DNA from: Oscillospiraceae bacterium
GTDB taxonomy: Bacteria > Bacillota > Clostridia > Oscillospirales > Ruminococcaceae
Direction: 5' to 3'
Length of the DNA stretch: 34,804 bases
Assembly (NCBI GenBank): GCA_024699425.1
Contig: JAILPP010000031.1
Span: 1-34,804 of the forward strand
Below, one piece after another: positions 1-8,666 of the stretch (its first letter is position 1; each line of letters starts with the position of its first letter). Below the pieces are notes generated by a model. The model was not told the DNA's origin. It searched no databases and saw nothing but the letters and a program-made list of their open reading frames with translations. The translations under genes and the position numbers were made by a program.

Positions 1-2
1 AA

Positions 3-377
3 GAACCGTATACAAATTTTAGTTTGATACGACCTTGTGCGCGACCTTTTCAGTCACGAACGTGTCGTACAAAGATGGGCTATATCCGCGATGCAGAAAA
101 TCCTGACAAGACACGCGGCACTGTCAACGAACCGTGCTACAAATTCAAGGGCAACTCTCTGATCCGCTGCCAGTCCTCGCGGAAATGGTGCCGTTACCAG
201 TTGGACTTCCGCCGCAGTGAGGGCGCAACGGAAGTGAAGTGGGGCATTACCTGCGCAACACACAAATCCTCTTCGCACAATTTCGGTGAGGATGCCTGCG
301 ACGAAAAGGCAACCGTTGAAATGGCAAAGCGTGTCGGCATTGAACCGTATATCAAGAATCTCGGCGGTCTGGATTGA
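3..377 (+). CDS. 5'-truncated CDS, cysteine-containing hypothetical protein C-terminus
   Basis: Frame is open from the window edge (…EPYTNFSLIRPCARPFQSRTCRTKMGYIRDAENPDK…GGLD*) and is followed by a strong intrinsic terminator. No family recognised. Confidence 0.6.
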   Translation, partial: EPYTNFSLIRPCARPFQSRTCRTKMGYIRDAENPDKTRGTVNEPCYKFKGNSLIRCQSSRKWCRYQLDFRRSEGATEVKWGITCATHKSSSHNFGEDACDEKATVEMAKRVGIEPYIKNLGGLD

Positions 378-404
378 GTATTTCCATCCGTACCGATACA
401 GAAG

Positions 405-442
405 AAGCTCTGTCTCCGTGAGGGGGGACAGAGCTTGTTTTT
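405..442 (+). terminator. Intrinsic terminator after the truncated CDS
   Basis: AAGCTCTGTC…GACAGAGCTT hairpin followed by GTTTTT. Confidence 0.8.
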
Positions 443-463
443 GAAACAGAAGTCCGATGTATA

Positions 464-499
464 ACAAAAAACCCCGGAACTGCAATGCAACTCCGGAGT
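464..499 (-). terminator. Intrinsic terminator of tRNA-Lys (minus strand)
   Basis: On the minus strand ACTCCGGA-loop-TCCGGGGT followed by TTTTTT, directly downstream of the tRNA. Confidence 0.7.
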
Positions 500-504
500 C
501 GTGA

Positions 505-577
505 TGAGACATATGGGATTTGAACCCATGACCCTACGCTTAAAAGGCGTATGCTCTACCGACTGAGCTAATGTCTC
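505..577 (-). tRNA. tRNA-Lys (anticodon TTT)
   Basis: Reverse complement GAGACATTAGCTCAGTCGGTAGAGCATACGCCTTTTAAGCGTAGGGTCATGGGTTCAAATCCCATATGTCTCA: acceptor GAGACAT/ATGTCTC, D arm, anticodon loop CTTTTAA with 5-bp stem TACGC/GCGTA, T arm ATGGG-TTCAAAT-CCCAT. CCA is not encoded. Confidence 0.95.
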
Positions 578-589
578 ATGACAAATAAG

Positions 590-618
590 ATTATACCATA
601 AAATCTTTTGCTTGTCAA
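590..618 (-). promoter_or_regulatory. sigmaA-type promoter for tRNA-Lys
   Basis: Minus strand TTGACA - 17 nt - TATAAT just upstream of the tRNA. Confidence 0.8.
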
Positions 619-708
619 GTGCTTTTTGAAAATTTTCATGAAAATCTGAAAAATACCCCGCATTTCAGATAATTTCAGAAAAAATTCACATTTCAGGCAG
701 AAAACGGA

Positions 709-737
709 TTGATTTTTTCCGGAAGATGTGTTATAAT
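709..737 (+). promoter_or_regulatory. sigmaA-type promoter
   Basis: TTGATT - 17 nt - TATAAT upstream of the GTG start at 761. Confidence 0.75.
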
Positions 738-760
738 AAACAAGGCAAAGGAGGCGCATT

Positions 761-1435
761 GTGAAGGAACAGACGAAAAAGTGGATTCGTATTGCGGTTC
801 TTGCAGTTGTTGCTGTCGTTGTGACGATCCTCTGCTTTCCCTTCATGCATCTGCTTGTGAGCGAGGAGGGGAGGAGCGAGCTTTGCGAAAAAGTGCGGAG
901 CTGCGGCGCTTTTGCACCGTTGGTATTTGTCCTGCTGATGGCACTTCAGATCGTGGTTGCCTTTATTCCCGGCGGACCGCTGGAGCTGGTCGGGGGAATG
1001 CTGTTCGGGAGCTGGGTCGGACTGCTTGTCACGGAACTTGGCGCACTGCTCGGTACGCTTTGTGTCCTGTTTCTGGTCAGACGCTTCGGGAAACCTCTGG
1101 TCGATTTCTTCGTGCCGGAGGAAAAAGCAAAGAAATTCCGGATTTTACAGGATGAGAATAAACTGGAATTCTGGGTGTTTGTCCTTTTTCTGATCCCCGG
1201 AATCCCCAAAGATCTCCTGACCTATCTTGTCCCCCTGACACGGATGCGGGGACGGAATTTTCTCATTCTTTCCGCAATTGCACGTTTTCCGTCTCTTGCG
1301 GCTTCTGTATTGGTAGGGGCTTCCATTTCAGAGGGGCGGTACCGTGCGGCAGTCTGCATCTGTGCGGCGGCGGCGGTACTGACATTCATCGGTCTCTGTA
1401 TCAGAAACCATATTACGAAGGAGCGATCCGAATGA
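761..1435 (+). CDS. TVP38/TMEM64 (DedA-like/VTT domain) family membrane protein
   Basis: 224 aa, multiple TM segments, FIPGGPLELVGGMLFG…GALLGTLCVLFLVRRFGKP and FLIPGIPKDLLTYLVPLTRM motifs typical of VTT proteins; GTG start with AGGAGG-like RBS. Confidence 0.85.
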   Translation: MKEQTKKWIRIAVLAVVAVVVTILCFPFMHLLVSEEGRSELCEKVRSCGAFAPLVFVLLMALQIVVAFIPGGPLELVGGMLFGSWVGLLVTELGALLGTLCVLFLVRRFGKPLVDFFVPEEKAKKFRILQDENKLEFWVFVLFLIPGIPKDLLTYLVPLTRMRGRNFLILSAIARFPSLAASVLVGASISEGRYRAAVCICAAAAVLTFIGLCIRNHITKERSE

Positions 1436-2361
1436 AGAAACTCTATTTTATCGCAAATCTTCAGGCGGGAAAAGCAGAACTCGGAATGCATCTTGCCGAG
1501 ATACTCAATCGGATCACCCGTGCCGGATATGAAGTCACAGTTCATCCGACGCAGGCACCGCTTGATGCGACTTATATGGCTGCCAAGGCCGTCGAGTCGG
1601 GTGAATATGATGCCATCTGGTGTTCCGGCGGTGACGGGACACTCAGCGAAGTCATCACGGGAATGATGCGTTCGGAACATTCTGTTCCGCTGGGATATAT
1701 CCCGTCGGGTTCTGTTTGCGATTTTGCGAAGAGCATGGGGATTCCGAGAGATATGCTCAGGGCAACGGAAATGATCCTTGACGGCGTTCCCCGCAGGATT
1801 GATTCCGGAACGGTCAATGACCGTGTGTTCAATTATATTGCGGCATTCGGTGCGTTTACAGATGTGACGTATGAAACGCCGCAGGATGCCAAGAATGTAT
1901 TCGGTCCTCTTGCCTATATCGTCAATGCAGCCATCAAGCTGCCGGATCTGCGGACATTCAGGATGCGTGTCAACTGCGACGGACAGGAGTTCGAGGATGA
2001 TTACATCTACGGCATGATTACCAATTCCGCTTCCGTGGGCGGTGTGCTGGATATTTCGGACTTTGAATTTGATGACGGTATGTTTGAGATCACGCTCATC
2101 AAACGCCCCGAAAATCCGATTGATCTGCACAGAACACTGCTCTTTCTGCGCGACATTCACGAGGTCGGCGCAAAGGAAGATCTGGTGTGCCTGCGTGCAT
2201 CGGATATCAAGATCCAGCTTCGGGAGAAAGCAGTTGTCCCGTGGACGGTGGACGGCGAATATATGCCCAATGCCGCACACGTCCATATTGTCAATCATAA
2301 ACAGGCACTGACAATGATTGTGCCGAAATCCACAGATCTTTCATGTTTTAGTATAAGATAG
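1432..2361 (+). CDS. diacylglycerol kinase / YegS-like lipid kinase family protein
   Basis: 309 aa; CSGGDGTLSEVITGMM nucleotide-binding motif, IPSGSVCDFAKSMGIP, C-terminal WTVDGEYMP; overlaps the preceding gene by 4 bp (ATGA). Confidence 0.88.
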   Translation: MKKLYFIANLQAGKAELGMHLAEILNRITRAGYEVTVHPTQAPLDATYMAAKAVESGEYDAIWCSGGDGTLSEVITGMMRSEHSVPLGYIPSGSVCDFAKSMGIPRDMLRATEMILDGVPRRIDSGTVNDRVFNYIAAFGAFTDVTYETPQDAKNVFGPLAYIVNAAIKLPDLRTFRMRVNCDGQEFEDDYIYGMITNSASVGGVLDISDFEFDDGMFEITLIKRPENPIDLHRTLLFLRDIHEVGAKEDLVCLRASDIKIQLREKAVVPWTVDGEYMPNAAHVHIVNHKQALTMIVPKSTDLSCFSIR

Positions 2362-2369
2362 GAGTTAGT

Positions 2370-3257
2370 ATGAAACGTTTGATGATCCTGACTGCTGCCG
2401 TCTGCATGATCGCAGCAATGACCGGCTGTGCCGGCAAATCCAACACATCCGGAACGATCGAGACACTGCCGGCGGATACTGCGGTTGCCCCTGCTTCAGA
2501 TGCTGAGGGCGAAACCACAGCAGAAAGAGAGACAGCGGCCTCCACGGCTGCTGCAACAAAGAAGAAAACCAGTGCAACGATTCCGGCTGAGTTTTCCGCC
2601 AACGAAGATCTTGACGATGATCTGGTCGGTACATGGAAATATTCGTATGCAGAGGGCATGGATGCCTACTATGTCATAGATGAGGATCATTCGCTTATCA
2701 GTCTGATCGACATTACGCAGGTGATGCACGTTGAGGATGGCAAGCTCGTGATCGGCACGGGAGACGATGCTGAAGAGTTGCAGTTCCTGCGCAAAAAAGA
2801 GCATTATATCGCTTCTTCCCAGAATACGGTATTTCTGGATATTGTCCCCCGTGAGGATGCGGATACCGATAAGATGACAGGCGATTATGATCTGTACTAC
2901 TCTGTGTTCTTCCCGCAGGATACAGCAGAGAAAGACAGCGATGACAGCGCTTCGATCCAGTCGCATCTGATCGTCCGCTTTGTGGAAGATCAGGCATCAC
3001 TTGTAGAAATGGGACTTTGCTACTCTTCCGATGAACAGCTTGTGTTCATGACGGACAAGAAGAAGCTGCTTGTGGATTATAAGTTCAAAAAGGACGACAA
3101 GGACATTCTCATTCTCGATGATGAAGAGGACGGCGAGATCACGCTGAAACGTGTGCTGAGTCTGGAAGAACAGGCTGCCAAGGCGGTCAAGGAGAAGAAC
3201 AAGGAAACCGAGAAGGATACGGAAAAAGAAACAGAGACTGCCAAAAAGAAAGATTAA
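2370..3257 (+). CDS. putative lipoprotein, hypothetical
   Basis: Signal peptide with lipobox MTGC|AG; Lys/Glu-rich C-terminus; RBS GGAGTTAGTATG; translationally contiguous with the lipid kinase gene. Confidence 0.75.
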   Translation: MKRLMILTAAVCMIAAMTGCAGKSNTSGTIETLPADTAVAPASDAEGETTAERETAASTAAATKKKTSATIPAEFSANEDLDDDLVGTWKYSYAEGMDAYYVIDEDHSLISLIDITQVMHVEDGKLVIGTGDDAEELQFLRKKEHYIASSQNTVFLDIVPREDADTDKMTGDYDLYYSVFFPQDTAEKDSDDSASIQSHLIVRFVEDQASLVEMGLCYSSDEQLVFMTDKKKLLVDYKFKKDDKDILILDDEEDGEITLKRVLSLEEQAAKAVKEKNKETEKDTEKETETAKKKD

Positions 3258-3260
3258 AAC

Positions 3261-3290
3261 AATCCCCTGTCGGTGATTCGGCAGGGGATT
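3261..3290. terminator. Bidirectional intrinsic terminator
   Basis: AATCCCCTG tcggtgattcgg CAGGGGATT between convergent genes; flanking A/T-rich tracts. Confidence 0.8.
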
Positions 3291-3292
3291 TG

Positions 3293-4057
3293 TTATCGTT
3301 TTCGTTCCGTCATAATTCGGGTGAGCGCCAGAACGGAGATATTGTCACGGCTGCCGTTTTCCTGCGCCAGTTCCCGCAGAATCTGCAAGCGGCGCACAAG
3401 AGGCTTGGGACGGGAGAGAACTTCTTCAATTTCCAGACTGCTGACGGTATCGGAAAGCCCATCGGAGCAGAGCAGAAGAATATCACCGTATTCGACTTTC
3501 TCATGATGCATCTGAATGTCAAAGATGGGCGTAGAATCGAGATTTCCGAGTACGGGGAAGATTATGTGCCGCTGCTTGTGTGTCCCCATTTCCCAGTGGC
3601 GGATCGAGCCTTCTTCATAGAGCATCTGCACCAGCGACTGGTCACGGGAAAGCTGTGACAGACTGCCGTTCCGATAGCGGTAGAGCCGGGAATCCCCGAC
3701 ATTGACCGTGTGCAGTTCCTCATTCTCATCAATGCCGACAGCACAGAGCGTCGTCTGCATATTGCGGGTCTGGTCATCTTTAGCGCCGAGCTGTGCAAGA
3801 CGTTCATGAATGCCGGTCAGTTCTCTGTCCAGATCGGTGTGGCTGTTGAAATTGATCTCCCGCAGCATCTTCATGCACGTTTCGGAAGCGATCTCGCCGC
3901 CCTTCTCACCGGAAACACCGTCCGCCACGGCTACAATAAACGGCGCAGTCAGGCGGGATTCTGTCATTCCCTCTGTCAGAACAAGTCTGTGAATGAGCAG
4001 GGCATCTTCGTTATGTTCACGGATTCCCTGCGATGTAACGGCACAGCAATAAAACAT
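3293..4057 (-). CDS. PP2C-family Ser/Thr protein phosphatase (Stp-like)
   Basis: EHNEDA, VADGVSGEKGGEIAS, NVGDSRLYRY, LLCSDGLSD and GSRDNISVL motifs of bacterial PP2C. Start placed at MFYCC because GGGAG lies upstream; ORF track extends to 4072. Confidence 0.92.
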   Translation of the reverse strand: MFYCCAVTSQGIREHNEDALLIHRLVLTEGMTESRLTAPFIVAVADGVSGEKGGEIASETCMKMLREINFNSHTDLDRELTGIHERLAQLGAKDDQTRNMQTTLCAVGIDENEELHTVNVGDSRLYRYRNGSLSQLSRDQSLVQMLYEEGSIRHWEMGTHKQRHIIFPVLGNLDSTPIFDIQMHHEKVEYGDILLLCSDGLSDTVSSLEIEEVLSRPKPLVRRLQILRELAQENGSRDNISVLALTRIMTERKR

Positions 4058-4085
4058 GACAAATTCTCCCAATCAAGCGGAAACT

Positions 4086-5213
4086 TCACACAGCGGCGGA
4101 AGTTTCACCATAGTTTCCCAGAAATTTGAAATATTCAAGGTTCTCCGACAGATCGGAGAGCAGCGCACGGACAGACGGGTCACAGATATTCCCGTTGAAA
4201 TCGAGATAGAACAGCACTTCAAAGCTCCCGTTGCGGATGGGGCGGGATTCGAGCTTGAGCAGATTCAGACCGCAGATGACAAATTTACTCAGCAGGCGGT
4301 ACAGCGAACCTTCCTCATGCGGCAGACGCAGCATGACGGAAATACGGTCGGCATCCTCTGAAAGCTGCAATTCTTTGGAAATGCAGATAAAGCGGGTAAA
4401 ATTCGGCACATGATCGGAAATACCATGCGCAAGGATTTCCAGACCGTGCAGGGCGGCGCAGTTTTCCGAGCAGACAGCGGCAATCGGTTCATCGGACTGT
4501 GCAACCATACGGGCGGCAGTCGCAGTATTGGAGTACTCACAGGGCGTAATGCCGCTGCGTGTAAGGAAATGTCCGCACTGTGCGAGTGCCTGCGGATGAG
4601 AGTAGGCTTTCTTCACATCTGCGAGCTTTGTGCCGGGACGGACGGCGAGGCAGTTTGTGATCTCCACGACGGTGGTACGGCAAATGTAGAAATGATGTTC
4701 TGCCATCAGGTCATATGCCTGCACGACGGAACCGAATGTCGAATTGACCACGGGAAGAATACCATACTGCACCTGTCCGGACTGCACCGCATCGAATACG
4801 TCAGCGAACGTAAGCAGAAATTGCGGCTGACAATCCGCCCCGAAGATCTGTTTTGCCGCAGTTTCGGCATTTGCACCCGCAGTTCCCTGACAGGCGACAA
4901 CGGAATCCGCCGAAATGCCGAGGGGCTTGAATTCATAGGGCGTGTGTTCCTGATGGATCTCACGGTATTGCAGATGTTTGCTGATGTCCATGATCGTCTG
5001 GAAGAGCAGGGCAGAGGGGGATTCCAGTCCCGTCGGTGCATCCTGCCGGATACGGTCGAGTATCTCCTTTTCACGGTCGGTCTGGAAAATCTGCATCCCT
5101 TGTGCCTGCTTATAGCGGGCAACTTCACGGCAGACTTCCATGCGTTCCGAAAATGCATCCTGAATGGTGCGGTCGAGGCGGTTGATACTGCCCCGCAGTT
5201 CGTCAAGATTCAT
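4086..5213 (-). CDS. pheA: bifunctional chorismate mutase / prephenate dehydratase (P-protein)
   Basis: N-terminal chorismate mutase (LDELRGSINRLDRTIQDAFSERMEVCREVARYK), prephenate dehydratase domain (GILPVVNSTFGSV), C-terminal ACT-like region (LPHEEGSLYRLLSKFVICGLNLLKLESRPIRNGSFEVLFYLDFNGN). Confidence 0.93.
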   Translation of the reverse strand: MNLDELRGSINRLDRTIQDAFSERMEVCREVARYKQAQGMQIFQTDREKEILDRIRQDAPTGLESPSALLFQTIMDISKHLQYREIHQEHTPYEFKPLGISADSVVACQGTAGANAETAAKQIFGADCQPQFLLTFADVFDAVQSGQVQYGILPVVNSTFGSVVQAYDLMAEHHFYICRTTVVEITNCLAVRPGTKLADVKKAYSHPQALAQCGHFLTRSGITPCEYSNTATAARMVAQSDEPIAAVCSENCAALHGLEILAHGISDHVPNFTRFICISKELQLSEDADRISVMLRLPHEEGSLYRLLSKFVICGLNLLKLESRPIRNGSFEVLFYLDFNGNICDPSVRALLSDLSENLEYFKFLGNYGETSAAV

Positions 5214-5247
5214 TTCAATTCCTCCTGATGAAGATTTGTTCTATTCT

Positions 5248-5276
5248 ATTATACCGTATCAGCGCAAAAAAATCAA
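5248..5276 (-). promoter_or_regulatory. sigmaA-type promoter for pheA
   Basis: Minus strand TTGATT - 17 nt - TATAAT upstream of AGGAGG. Confidence 0.75.
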
Positions 5277-5369
5277 GTCTTTTATGAAACAACCGAGCCG
5301 ACGATCACGGAATCCGATGCAGGAAACAGTTTAAAATAAAAAAATTCTCCGTGTTTGCCAAATTAGGTA

Positions 5370-5398
5370 TTGAAAAGCGCTGCAATTTGTGTTATAAT
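5370..5398 (+). promoter_or_regulatory. sigmaA-type promoter for the ruv operon
   Basis: TTGAAA - 17 nt - TATAAT. Confidence 0.75.
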
Positions 5399-5442
5399 AA
5401 AGTGTATGCGATTTTTGAGACAGAGGAAGGCAGAGGGACGCT

Positions 5443-5943
5443 TTGAGAATACTGGGAATCGACCCCGGCTATGCCATTGTGGGCTTCGGGGTGATCGACT
5501 ATGCAGGGTCAAATTTCCGTGCCGTGGAATACGGCTCGATCTTCACCGAAGCACACACGCCGTTCACGGACAGGCTCATGCTTATCGACACGGATATGCA
5601 GGAGATCATACGCCGCTACAAACCCGACTGCATGGCGATCGAGAAGCTCTATTTCACCACGAACCGCACGACCGGCATTGATGTGGCACAGGCAAGGGGC
5701 ATTCTTGTACTGGATGCGGCAAAGGCGGGACTGCCTGTCTTTGAGTATACCCCCTTGCAGGTCAAGCAGGCGGTCGTCGGCTACGGCAAAGCGGAGAAGC
5801 ATCAGGTCATGGACATGACACGGCGTATTCTGAAACTGGCGCAGATCCCTCGCCCTGACGATGCGGCAGATGCCCTTGCCATTGCGATTTGTCACGCACA
5901 TTCAAGCAGGGGACTGATGGGCTTGCAGAAGCAGTTCAAATGA
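5443..5943 (+). CDS. ruvC: crossover junction endodeoxyribonuclease RuvC
   Basis: MRILGIDPGYAIVGFG, IEKLYFTTNRTTGIDVAQARGILVL, PDDAADALAIAICHAH; TTG start. Confidence 0.97.
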   Translation: MRILGIDPGYAIVGFGVIDYAGSNFRAVEYGSIFTEAHTPFTDRLMLIDTDMQEIIRRYKPDCMAIEKLYFTTNRTTGIDVAQARGILVLDAAKAGLPVFEYTPLQVKQAVVGYGKAEKHQVMDMTRRILKLAQIPRPDDAADALAIAICHAHSSRGLMGLQKQFK

Positions 5944-5995
5944 CGGTCTTGCCCCCCGATACCAGCCCGAAATCTTACATAAAGGACTAAAAATT

Positions 5996-6595
5996 ATGAT
6001 CTATTCCGTTTCCGGCAAGCTGATTCATACCGAACCGAATCTTGCCGTGATTGAATGCGGTGGCGTTGGTTATGCCTGCCGTACCACACAGACAACGCTC
6101 TCCAAACTGGGAAAACTTGGAGAACAGGCGTTTTTATATACGCATCTGACCGTCCGTGAAGATGCCGTGGAGCTGTTCGGCTTTGCGGATAAGGACGAAC
6201 TTGCGTGCTTTGCGCTGCTCATTACCGTGTCCGGCATCGGACCGAAGGCGGCGCTTTCCATTCTCTCCGACCTGACCCCCGACCGCTTTGCACTGCTTGT
6301 CGCATCGGGTGACAGCTCCGCACTGACCAAAGTCAAGGGCATCGGCAAGAAATCCGCCGAACGTATTGTGGTCGATCTCAAGGACAAGCTCGCCAAATCC
6401 AACCCCGTCATCAAGGATATGCCCGTCAGCGGCGGTACAGGCGGCGGCGGAGAACTGGGCGAAGCAATGGCTGCACTGCTCGTTCTCGGCTATCGTCAGG
6501 AGGAAGTCATGCCCGTGCTGGTCAGACTTCCGGAAGATGCGGGCGCAGAGGAACTGATCCGCCTGACACTGCGGGAGATGGGAAAGAAAAAATAA
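5996..6595 (+). CDS. ruvA: Holliday junction branch migration protein RuvA
   Basis: MIYSVSGKL…AVIECGGVGY…LLITVSGIGPKAALSILSDL…VKGIGKKSAERIVVDLKDKL. Confidence 0.97.
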   Translation: MIYSVSGKLIHTEPNLAVIECGGVGYACRTTQTTLSKLGKLGEQAFLYTHLTVREDAVELFGFADKDELACFALLITVSGIGPKAALSILSDLTPDRFALLVASGDSSALTKVKGIGKKSAERIVVDLKDKLAKSNPVIKDMPVSGGTGGGGELGEAMAALLVLGYRQEEVMPVLVRLPEDAGAEELIRLTLREMGKKK

Positions 6596-6644
6596 ACCTG
6601 TACATAATTATGTCTGCGGACATTATATATAGGAGGGAACCGAC

Positions 6645-7373
6645 ATGATGAACCTTGATGAACTGCTGAAGGCGGCGATCAGTGACCCGTCCAAGCGAAG
6701 CATTTTCCTGCAAACGCTCATCCGCAGCGATGTGTATGTTATTTGCAAGAATCCCGTCAAGACCGGTGAACGAGGCGAGGGTGTACAGATGGATCTGGTG
6801 ACCATTCAGAACCCCGAAGGCGACCTGTTCATTCCGTTTTTTACGAGTCATCGGGCTTTGCAGCAGTTTGCCAAGCGCTATGTGGAATGTTATAAACTCA
6901 ACTGTCTGCGCCTGTTTGATCTCATTCAGAATGTATCCGCCGTGTTGAACCCCAATTCCTACGGCAAGGAATTTGCATCCACGGAGATCAAGAGCATTCT
7001 GATGATTGCAAGAAATCTCCATATCAAGGCGATTTCCTACAACGAAGCGGAAACGATCAGCTATCGGCTGCCGCAGAGAAGTCTGTCACACATCACCCGT
7101 GCGGCATCCAAATTCTTCCAGGAACAGCCGAATGTGGACAGAGCGTTCATTCTCGAAATGACACGGGGCGGTGAAAAACCGCAGGTGCTTATCATCGTGG
7201 ATATGCTGGGCAACACAAGAAAACTGTTTGTGCCCCTTGCACGCACGCTTTCCAAGGTCTGCAAGTCGCAGGATCACCTGTGTTTCCTGTCCTACGAGCA
7301 GGACATTGCCAAGAAAGCCGCCGACGGTGTCAGCCCGTTCTATGTGCGCAAGAAGCGATTCTTTGAAAAATAA
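6645..7373 (+). CDS. SseB-like domain protein (SseB_N/SseB_C type), located between ruvA and ruvB
   Basis: 242 aa; [27 protein letters not shown] and [16 protein letters not shown]…[10 protein letters not shown] resemble the SseB N- and C-terminal domains; RBS GGAGGG. Confidence 0.65.
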   Translation: MMNLDELLKAAISDPSKRSIFLQTLIRSDVYVICKNPVKTGERGEGVQMDLVTIQNPEGDLFIPFFTSHRALQQFAKRYVECYKLNCLRLFDLIQNVSAVLNPNSYGKEFASTEIKSILMIARNLHIKAISYNEAETISYRLPQRSLSHITRAASKFFQEQPNVDRAFILEMTRGGEKPQVLIIVDMLGNTRKLFVPLARTLSKVCKSQDHLCFLSYEQDIAKKAADGVSPFYVRKKRFFEK

Positions 7374-7408
7374 CCCGCTGCGTTTCGAGAGATACCGGAG
7401 GTGAGTAC

Positions 7409-8485
7409 ATGATCGAAACAGGTGATTTTGAGATCGACAACCGCCTTGTCACCGCAGAACAGCGGGACGAGGACATTGCCGCAGAAGGCAGTCTGCGCCC
7501 GACGACACTGACCGAGTACATCGGTCAGGATAAGGTGAAGGAAAATCTTGCCATTTATATCGAAGCGGCAAAACGCCGTGAGGGAGCGCTTGACCATGTG
7601 CTGCTTTACGGTCCTCCCGGACTTGGCAAGACCACGCTTTCTGCGATCATCGCCAGAGAAATGGGAGTTAATCTGCGTGTGACGACAGGACCTGCCATTG
7701 AGCGTCCCGGTGATCTTGCCGCCATTCTGACGAATCTTTCTCCGGGCGATGTGCTGTTTATTGATGAGATCCATCGGCTTTCCCGTGCCGTGGAGGAAAT
7801 TCTGTATCCCGCGCTGGAAGATCATGCCATTGATATTATTGTGGGAAAAGGCCCTGCCGCCCGTTCTCTACGTGTCGATCTGCCTGAATTTACGCTCGTG
7901 GGCGCAACGACAAGAGCCGGACAGCTTTCAGCCCCTTTGCGTGACCGCTTCGGCATCGTGCAGCGGCTGGAACTTTACACTCCTGAACAGCTTGCCGACA
8001 TTATCCGCAGAAGTGCGCAGATACTTGACATTCCCTGCACGTTTGACGGTGCGATGGAACTTGCCAAGCGTTCACGGGGAACACCCCGTATTGCCAACCG
8101 TTTTCTGAAACGTGTCCGTGATTTTGCGGACGTGCTGGGAAACGGTGAGATCACAGAGGACATCGCCCGCAAGTCCCTCGATCGTCTGGAAGTGGATCAT
8201 CTGGGGCTGGACAGCAACGACCGCCGTATGCTGGAAATGATTATCAAAGGTTACAGCGGCGGACCTGTCGGACTGGAAACGCTTGCCTCTGCATTGGGAG
8301 AAGAAGCCGTCACACTGGAGGACGTATGCGAACCGTTCCTGATGCAACTCGGTTTCCTCTCACGGACACCCCGCGGAAGATGTGCCACTGCACTGGCTTA
8401 CAAGCATCTGGGTTATCCCGTCCCGCAGGCGGTGACGGTGGATAACGGTCAGCTCATCCTGCCGGGCACGGAGGAGCAGAACTGA
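7409..8485 (+). CDS. ruvB: Holliday junction branch migration ATPase RuvB
   Basis: [75 protein letters not shown]. Confidence 0.98.
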   Translation: MIETGDFEIDNRLVTAEQRDEDIAAEGSLRPTTLTEYIGQDKVKENLAIYIEAAKRREGALDHVLLYGPPGLGKTTLSAIIAREMGVNLRVTTGPAIERPGDLAAILTNLSPGDVLFIDEIHRLSRAVEEILYPALEDHAIDIIVGKGPAARSLRVDLPEFTLVGATTRAGQLSAPLRDRFGIVQRLELYTPEQLADIIRRSAQILDIPCTFDGAMELAKRSRGTPRIANRFLKRVRDFADVLGNGEITEDIARKSLDRLEVDHLGLDSNDRRMLEMIIKGYSGGPVGLETLASALGEEAVTLEDVCEPFLMQLGFLSRTPRGRCATALAYKHLGYPVPQAVTVDNGQLILPGTEEQN

Positions 8486-8489
8486 ACAA

Positions 8490-8654
8490 TAGACTTCCTC
8501 GGAAACTGGAGAAGTGTCAGATTCCGCAGGATATTTTGTGCCTGACAAAGAGACTCGACCGCAGGAATACTGTATGTATTGCAAGGGAGAGGCTCAAAGT
8601 CAGGCGCAAAAGAGACAAGGAAGATGATACTTCGGAAGTTTCCGAGGAAGTCTA
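8490..8654. repeat. ~165-bp long imperfect palindrome/hairpin element
   Basis: TAGACTTCCTCGGAAACT (8490-8507) is the perfect reverse complement of AGTTTCCGAGGAAGTCTA (8637-8654); nested GAAGTGTCA/TGATACTTC (8511-8519/8625-8633) and TTTTGTGCCTGAC/GTCAGGCGCAAAA (8534-8546/8599-8611). Confidence 0.85.
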
Positions 8655-8666
8655 ATATTGAAGCTG

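Noticed and set aside
1222-2298. 358-aa minus-strand ORF
   Set aside because: Antisense to the TVP38 and lipid kinase genes; no domain signature and His/Cys/Arg-rich shadow-ORF composition.
4410-5228. 272-aa plus-strand ORF opposite pheA
   Set aside because: Antisense shadow; the minus-strand translation is an unmistakable chorismate mutase/prephenate dehydratase.
5214-5369. Possible Phe attenuator/T-box upstream of pheA or ruvC
   Set aside because: The pheA leader is only about 30 nt from promoter to start; no T-box (TGGNACCGCG-like) or leader peptide seen.
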